Of a DNA stretch of 9,707 nt, positions 7,108 to 9,707 are shown in pieces; the first letter of the stretch is position 1, and each line of letters opens with the position of its first letter. A program made the translations under genes and the position numbers. The notes beneath the pieces were generated by a model that made no database searches, was not told where the DNA came from, and was given only the letters and a program-made list of their open reading frames with translations. This DNA comes from Myxococcales bacterium (GTDB lineage Bacteria > Myxococcota_A > Polyangia > Polyangiales > Polyangiaceae). The stretch spans positions 1 to 9,707 of the forward strand of contig JAAFHJ010000138.1 in NCBI GenBank assembly GCA_013298325.1. Reading direction: 5' to 3'.

Positions 7108-7153
7108 GCGCGGCAAGATACGAAAAATTGACGCGATCGGGGAAATGACGAGC
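7108..7153. promoter_or_regulatory. Short divergent intergenic region between phosphorylase and YheT-type genes
   Basis: These 46 bases must serve, or lie within, the start regions of two divergent genes. They are locally AT-richer (AAAAATTG). A TTGACG resembling a -35 box lies at 7128-7133, reading toward the hydrolase, but there is no matching -10 box at a usual distance before its start. Promoters may therefore reach into either coding region, or a start call may be off. I mark the region rather than a defined promoter. Confidence 0.35.
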
Positions 7154-8188
7154 ATGGAAAGTCCGTTGAACGATTTTAATCCATCTTTTCCGCTGTTTAA
7201 GAATGGTCATTTGCAGACGCTCGTCGCCGCTGTGCCCCTCTTTGGCGGCGAAAAGCGCCTCGCCACCTTCCCCACGGAAGGGCTCCGCATCGCCATTCCC
7301 ACGGACGGACCGAGCGTCGGAACCCTCGGAGCGACCCTCCATCTCGCGCCAACCGGTCGCGGAACGGTCGTGCTCGTGCACGGCGTCGGCGGAGGCGCCA
7401 CATCGCGCTACATCGTGCGGGCCGCGGTTGCCTTTCTGGAGGCCGGCTTCCACGTCGTGCGCGTGAACCTCCGCGGCGCCGGGGGGACGCACGTGCATTG
7501 TGCATCTTTGTACCACGTCGGACTCGGCGAAGACCTCGACGTCATCCTCGATTTTCTCGCCGCCGACCCGCGCCTAGGGCCTCTTTTTTTATGCGGTTTT
7601 TCCGGCGGCGGCAACGTCACGCTGAAGCGCGCTGGCGAATGGGGCGACCAGGCCCCGCGTGCGCTCACGGGCGTCGCGGCGCTTGGCGCACCCGTCGACC
7701 TCGCGGCGGCGGCGCGCGTCGTTCAAGCTACCCGCAATTTTCCCTATCATCACCACGTCTTGCGCGGCCTGAAGGCTTCGGCGATCGACCTCTATCGGGC
7801 GTTCCCAGATCGGGTGCATTATACACCCAAAGACGTGCGTGCCGCGTCGAGCATTTCCGCCTACGACGCAGCGGTCATCGTGCCAATGCACGGATTTTCC
7901 AGCGTTTCTGCCTATCACGACGCGGCGAGCGCCATGCATCGCTTGGCGGAGATCCGCGTCCCGGCGATCGTCGTCCACGCCGACGACGATCCGATGGTCC
8001 CCGGGTCGACCGTTCGCGGTGCCTACACGACACTGCCGACCCACGTCCGCCAGGTACGAACCGCCCATGGCGGCCACTTGGGGTGGGTCGGCAGCTTCCG
8101 CGAGGACGGCTGGATTGCGTCCTACGGCGTCGCGCGAGTGATTGAATACTTTAAAGAACTTCTCGCAAAGCCGGCAATCACGCGATAA
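7154..8188 (+). CDS. YheT-family alpha/beta hydrolase
   Basis: A 344-residue cytosolic serine hydrolase of the YheT/EMB8/ABHD1-3 group, whose physiological substrates (esters or lipids) are poorly known. Family marks: FPLFKNGHLQTL (12-23), the oxyanion HGVGGG (76-81), RVNLRGAGG (103-111), YHVGLGEDLDVILDFL (120-135), the nucleophile elbow CGFSGGGN with Ser150 (147-154), the acid in HADDDPMVP (275-283) and the catalytic His308 in HGGHLGW (305-311). The usual GYSLGGN reads GFSGGGN here, a mild change that keeps the triad. I chose the ATG at 7154, since NPSFPLFKNGHLQTL is the normal N-terminus; a GGGGA run (7139-7143) lies ten bases upstream. ATGs at 7145 or 7106 are also in frame, the last implausible because it overlaps the phosphorylase start. 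The gene is divergent from the phosphorylase across 46 bases and overlaps the next gene tail to tail. Confidence 0.9.
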   Translation: MESPLNDFNPSFPLFKNGHLQTLVAAVPLFGGEKRLATFPTEGLRIAIPTDGPSVGTLGATLHLAPTGRGTVVLVHGVGGGATSRYIVRAAVAFLEAGFHVVRVNLRGAGGTHVHCASLYHVGLGEDLDVILDFLAADPRLGPLFLCGFSGGGNVTLKRAGEWGDQAPRALTGVAALGAPVDLAAAARVVQATRNFPYHHHVLRGLKASAIDLYRAFPDRVHYTPKDVRAASSISAYDAAVIVPMHGFSSVSAYHDAASAMHRLAEIRVPAIVVHADDDPMVPGSTVRGAYTTLPTHVRQVRTAHGGHLGWVGSFREDGWIASYGVARVIEYFKELLAKPAITR

Positions 8189-9185
8189 CGCGGATGGTGT
8201 TTTCGAGGCGTCCGAGGCCGTCGATTTCCATCGCGACGCGGTCGCCGTGGACGAGCCACTGGTTGTTGGTGATCTTCGAGCCGTTCAGTTCGAGCAAGCA
8301 GCCGGTCCCGACGGTCCCCGAACCGATGACGTCACCAGGATAGACGGTTACGCCGTAGGAGACGCGTTCGAGAATCTGAGCAAACGTCCAATTCATTTGG
8401 TTTACGTTGCCGGTCGAAAGCTGGATGTCGTTCACCCAGCAGCGCATTCCTAGATTGAAGACCAAACCGTTTTCCGTCTTGGTCGCCTGGGATGTCAATT
8501 CGTCCAACGTAACGAGCCAGGGGCCGAGTCCCGTCGCGAAGTCTTTCCCTTTTGCGGGGCCGAGGGAGAGCTTCATTTCCTCCATCTGGAGGGCGCGCGC
8601 GCTCCAGTCGTTCATGATCGTCAGCCCGAAGATCGCTTCATCAGCATTTTGTGCCGTGAGATCGCGAGTTTCCTTGCCGACGACGATCGCCGCCTCAAGC
8701 TCAAAATCGAGGCGCTCCGCCGTCGCCGGGCGGACCGCAAGTTCGCCGCCACCAATGACCGCCTGGTGGTTGGTGAAATAGAAGACCGGAAATTGATCGA
8801 ATTCCGGGATCATCTCGAGGCCGCGATTCCGACGGGCCGTCTCCACGTGTTGGCGGAAGGCATAGCCGTCGCGCATGCTCGTCGGTCGCGGGATTGGCGA
8901 AAGAAGGTGAACGTCCGCCGCGGCGACGACGGTCGCTGCACCGAGGTACTTACCGGCTTTGAAGCGTGCCTCAAGCTCGTCTGCGGCGGCGCGAGCAGCG
9001 GCAGCGTTCTGCACAAAACCGAGGACGCCTCGCCCGTAGCGGGCCTCGACCTCTTCGGTGGCGTGCGCTTCGCCGCGGTCGGCGGCAAGTGCCGCAAACC
9101 CGCTCCGAAGTTCAAGAATTTGACCATCGACGTAGATACCGCCTTTGGCGTCGCGCGCGGATGTGCCGTAGCTGACGAGCTTCAT
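8178..9185 (-). CDS. Fumarylacetoacetate hydrolase (FAH) family protein
   Basis: A 335-residue member of the FAH superfamily, which cleaves C-C bonds in acyl-pyruvates or fumarylacetoacetate at the end of aromatic (tyrosine, homogentisate) breakdown, with a divalent metal. Residues equivalent to the mouse FAH site are present: Asp106 and His113 in RDGYAFRQHV (105-114), the metal pair Glu162/Glu164 in DFELEAAIVVGKE (160-172), Asp193 in NDWSARALQ (192-200), Lys214 in GPAKGKDFATGLGPWLV (209-225) and Thr291 in GSGTVGTG (288-295). Keeping both the His and the Lys fits a true C-C hydrolase more than a decarboxylase or isomerase relative, but the substrate is unproven and no homogentisate or maleylacetoacetate gene is nearby. 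The ATG start at 9185 gives the usual N-terminal KLVSYG. No clear ribosome site. Its last codons overlap the end of the hydrolase gene by 11 bases. Confidence 0.92.
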   Translation of the reverse strand: MKLVSYGTSARDAKGGIYVDGQILELRSGFAALAADRGEAHATEEVEARYGRGVLGFVQNAAAARAAADELEARFKAGKYLGAATVVAAADVHLLSPIPRPTSMRDGYAFRQHVETARRNRGLEMIPEFDQFPVFYFTNHQAVIGGGELAVRPATAERLDFELEAAIVVGKETRDLTAQNADEAIFGLTIMNDWSARALQMEEMKLSLGPAKGKDFATGLGPWLVTLDELTSQATKTENGLVFNLGMRCWVNDIQLSTGNVNQMNWTFAQILERVSYGVTVYPGDVIGSGTVGTGCLLELNGSKITNNQWLVHGDRVAMEIDGLGRLENTIRVIA

Positions 9186-9242
9186 GGGGCGCGCTTACCA
9201 CGGGTCCGACGAATTTTTCCACGACGAGCGCCCGGTCGTCGT

Positions 9243-9707
9243 ATGCGCCCTCCCATGGCCGGGCTCTTCACCTACCTCCCCAAAGATGTGCTCTTCCTGC
9301 TGAAAGAGGCGGGGCGCCACATCCTTCGAAGGCCGGTCGTCGGCGTCGCATGCGCGGCCCGCACACCCGACGGCAAGTGGGTCCTCATTCGGCGCGGCGA
9401 TACCGGCACGTGGGGGCTCCCCGGTGGCACCCTCGAGTGGGGGGAGACGCTTCAAACGGCCCTCTCCCGGGAACTCGAGGAAGAGGCTGGAATCATTGAG
9501 CATTCCGAGCCTGTCGTTTGTGGAGTCTATTCAGACCCGGACCGCGATCCCCGATTTCACGCCGTGACGATTGTCGTTCGCTGTGACGTCGCGCCGCCGT
9601 CGAAGGGGCCGATCAATTCGCTGGAAATTTTGGAAATACGAGCCTTTTCCGAAGACGAACTCCCCGCTGAGCTCGCGCTTCGGCAGAAAGACATGTTTGA
9701 GCAGGCC
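9243..9707 (+). CDS. Nudix hydrolase, 3' end beyond the window
   Basis: An open frame from the ATG at 9243 runs to the last base (155 residues) without a stop. It holds a perfect Nudix box at residues 62-84 (G-x5-E-x7-R-E-L-x-E-E-x-G-I), preceded by GVACAARTPDGKWVLIRRGDTGTWGLPGG, the normal strand leading into the box. Nudix enzymes hydrolyse nucleoside diphosphates linked to another group. The later DPDRDPRFHAVTIVVRC segment is like that of ADP-ribose or NTP pyrophosphatase relatives, but the substrate cannot be assigned. The first 30 residues (a LPKDVLFLLKEAG helix) are outside the core and may be a family extension; Met5 at 9255 is another possible start. No clear ribosome site is visible. 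It is divergent from the fumarylacetoacetase-like gene across 57 bases that show no obvious promoter. Confidence 0.9.
   Translation, partial: MRPPMAGLFTYLPKDVLFLLKEAGRHILRRPVVGVACAARTPDGKWVLIRRGDTGTWGLPGGTLEWGETLQTALSRELEEEAGIIEHSEPVVCGVYSDPDRDPRFHAVTIVVRCDVAPPSKGPINSLEILEIRAFSEDELPAELALRQKDMFEQA

Noticed and set aside
7128..7133. TTGACG as a -35 box for the YheT-type gene
   Set aside because: No acceptable -10 hexamer lies 16-18 bases downstream, and the start codon would fall inside the promoter.
1..9707. Defence island, CRISPR array, mobile element or biosynthetic cluster
   Set aside because: No direct repeat arrays, transposase, integrase, nuclease or assembly-line motifs were seen on either strand; all long frames are explained by ordinary families or one small unknown exported protein.

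Overview
The window is about 9.7 kb of dense, GC-rich bacterial chromosome. The codon use, the cysteine-rich formylglycine-enzyme-like (sulfatase-modifying-factor) protein at the left edge and the mix of genes suggest a Myxococcota/Polyangia-type (former deltaproteobacterial) genome. That placement is an inference from protein style and is not proven. I see no tRNA, rRNA, CRISPR array, insertion sequence or phage gene.

Layout from left to right. (1) 1-474, plus strand: C-terminal part of an FGE-sulfatase/PvdO-family protein, closed by a strong bidirectional terminator hairpin at 492-535. (2) 552-2239, minus strand: a two-gene unit. An eight-or-so-helix flippase-like membrane protein (LPG_synthase_TM/UPF0104 family) overlaps by four bases a small exported protein of unknown function. 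(3) 2342-7107, minus strand: three genes in the order alpha-glucan phosphorylase, PHP-type tyrosine phosphatase (CpsB/YwqE family), TviB-type UDP-N-acetylhexosamine dehydrogenase. The first two are packed two bases apart. The third follows a 168-base leader with two hairpins, and a terminator lies after it. (4) 7154-8188, plus strand: a YheT-type alpha/beta hydrolase, divergent from the phosphorylase. (5) 8178-9185, minus strand: a fumarylacetoacetate-hydrolase-family enzyme overlapping the YheT gene tail to tail by 11 bases. (6) 9243 to the right edge, plus strand: the start of a Nudix hydrolase gene, running out of the window.

The most coherent biology is in the 2342-7107 block. A phosphotyrosine phosphatase sits beside a nucleotide-sugar dehydrogenase, a pair known from control of acidic surface polysaccharides. 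Here it is attached to a glycogen-degrading enzyme, which could link storage glucan use to sugar-nucleotide supply. The flippase-like protein next door could also belong to envelope or polysaccharide lipid transport. The rest are ordinary housekeeping or catabolic genes. I found no clear sign of a wholly new system. The unknown exported protein paired with the flippase-like protein is the least explained element.
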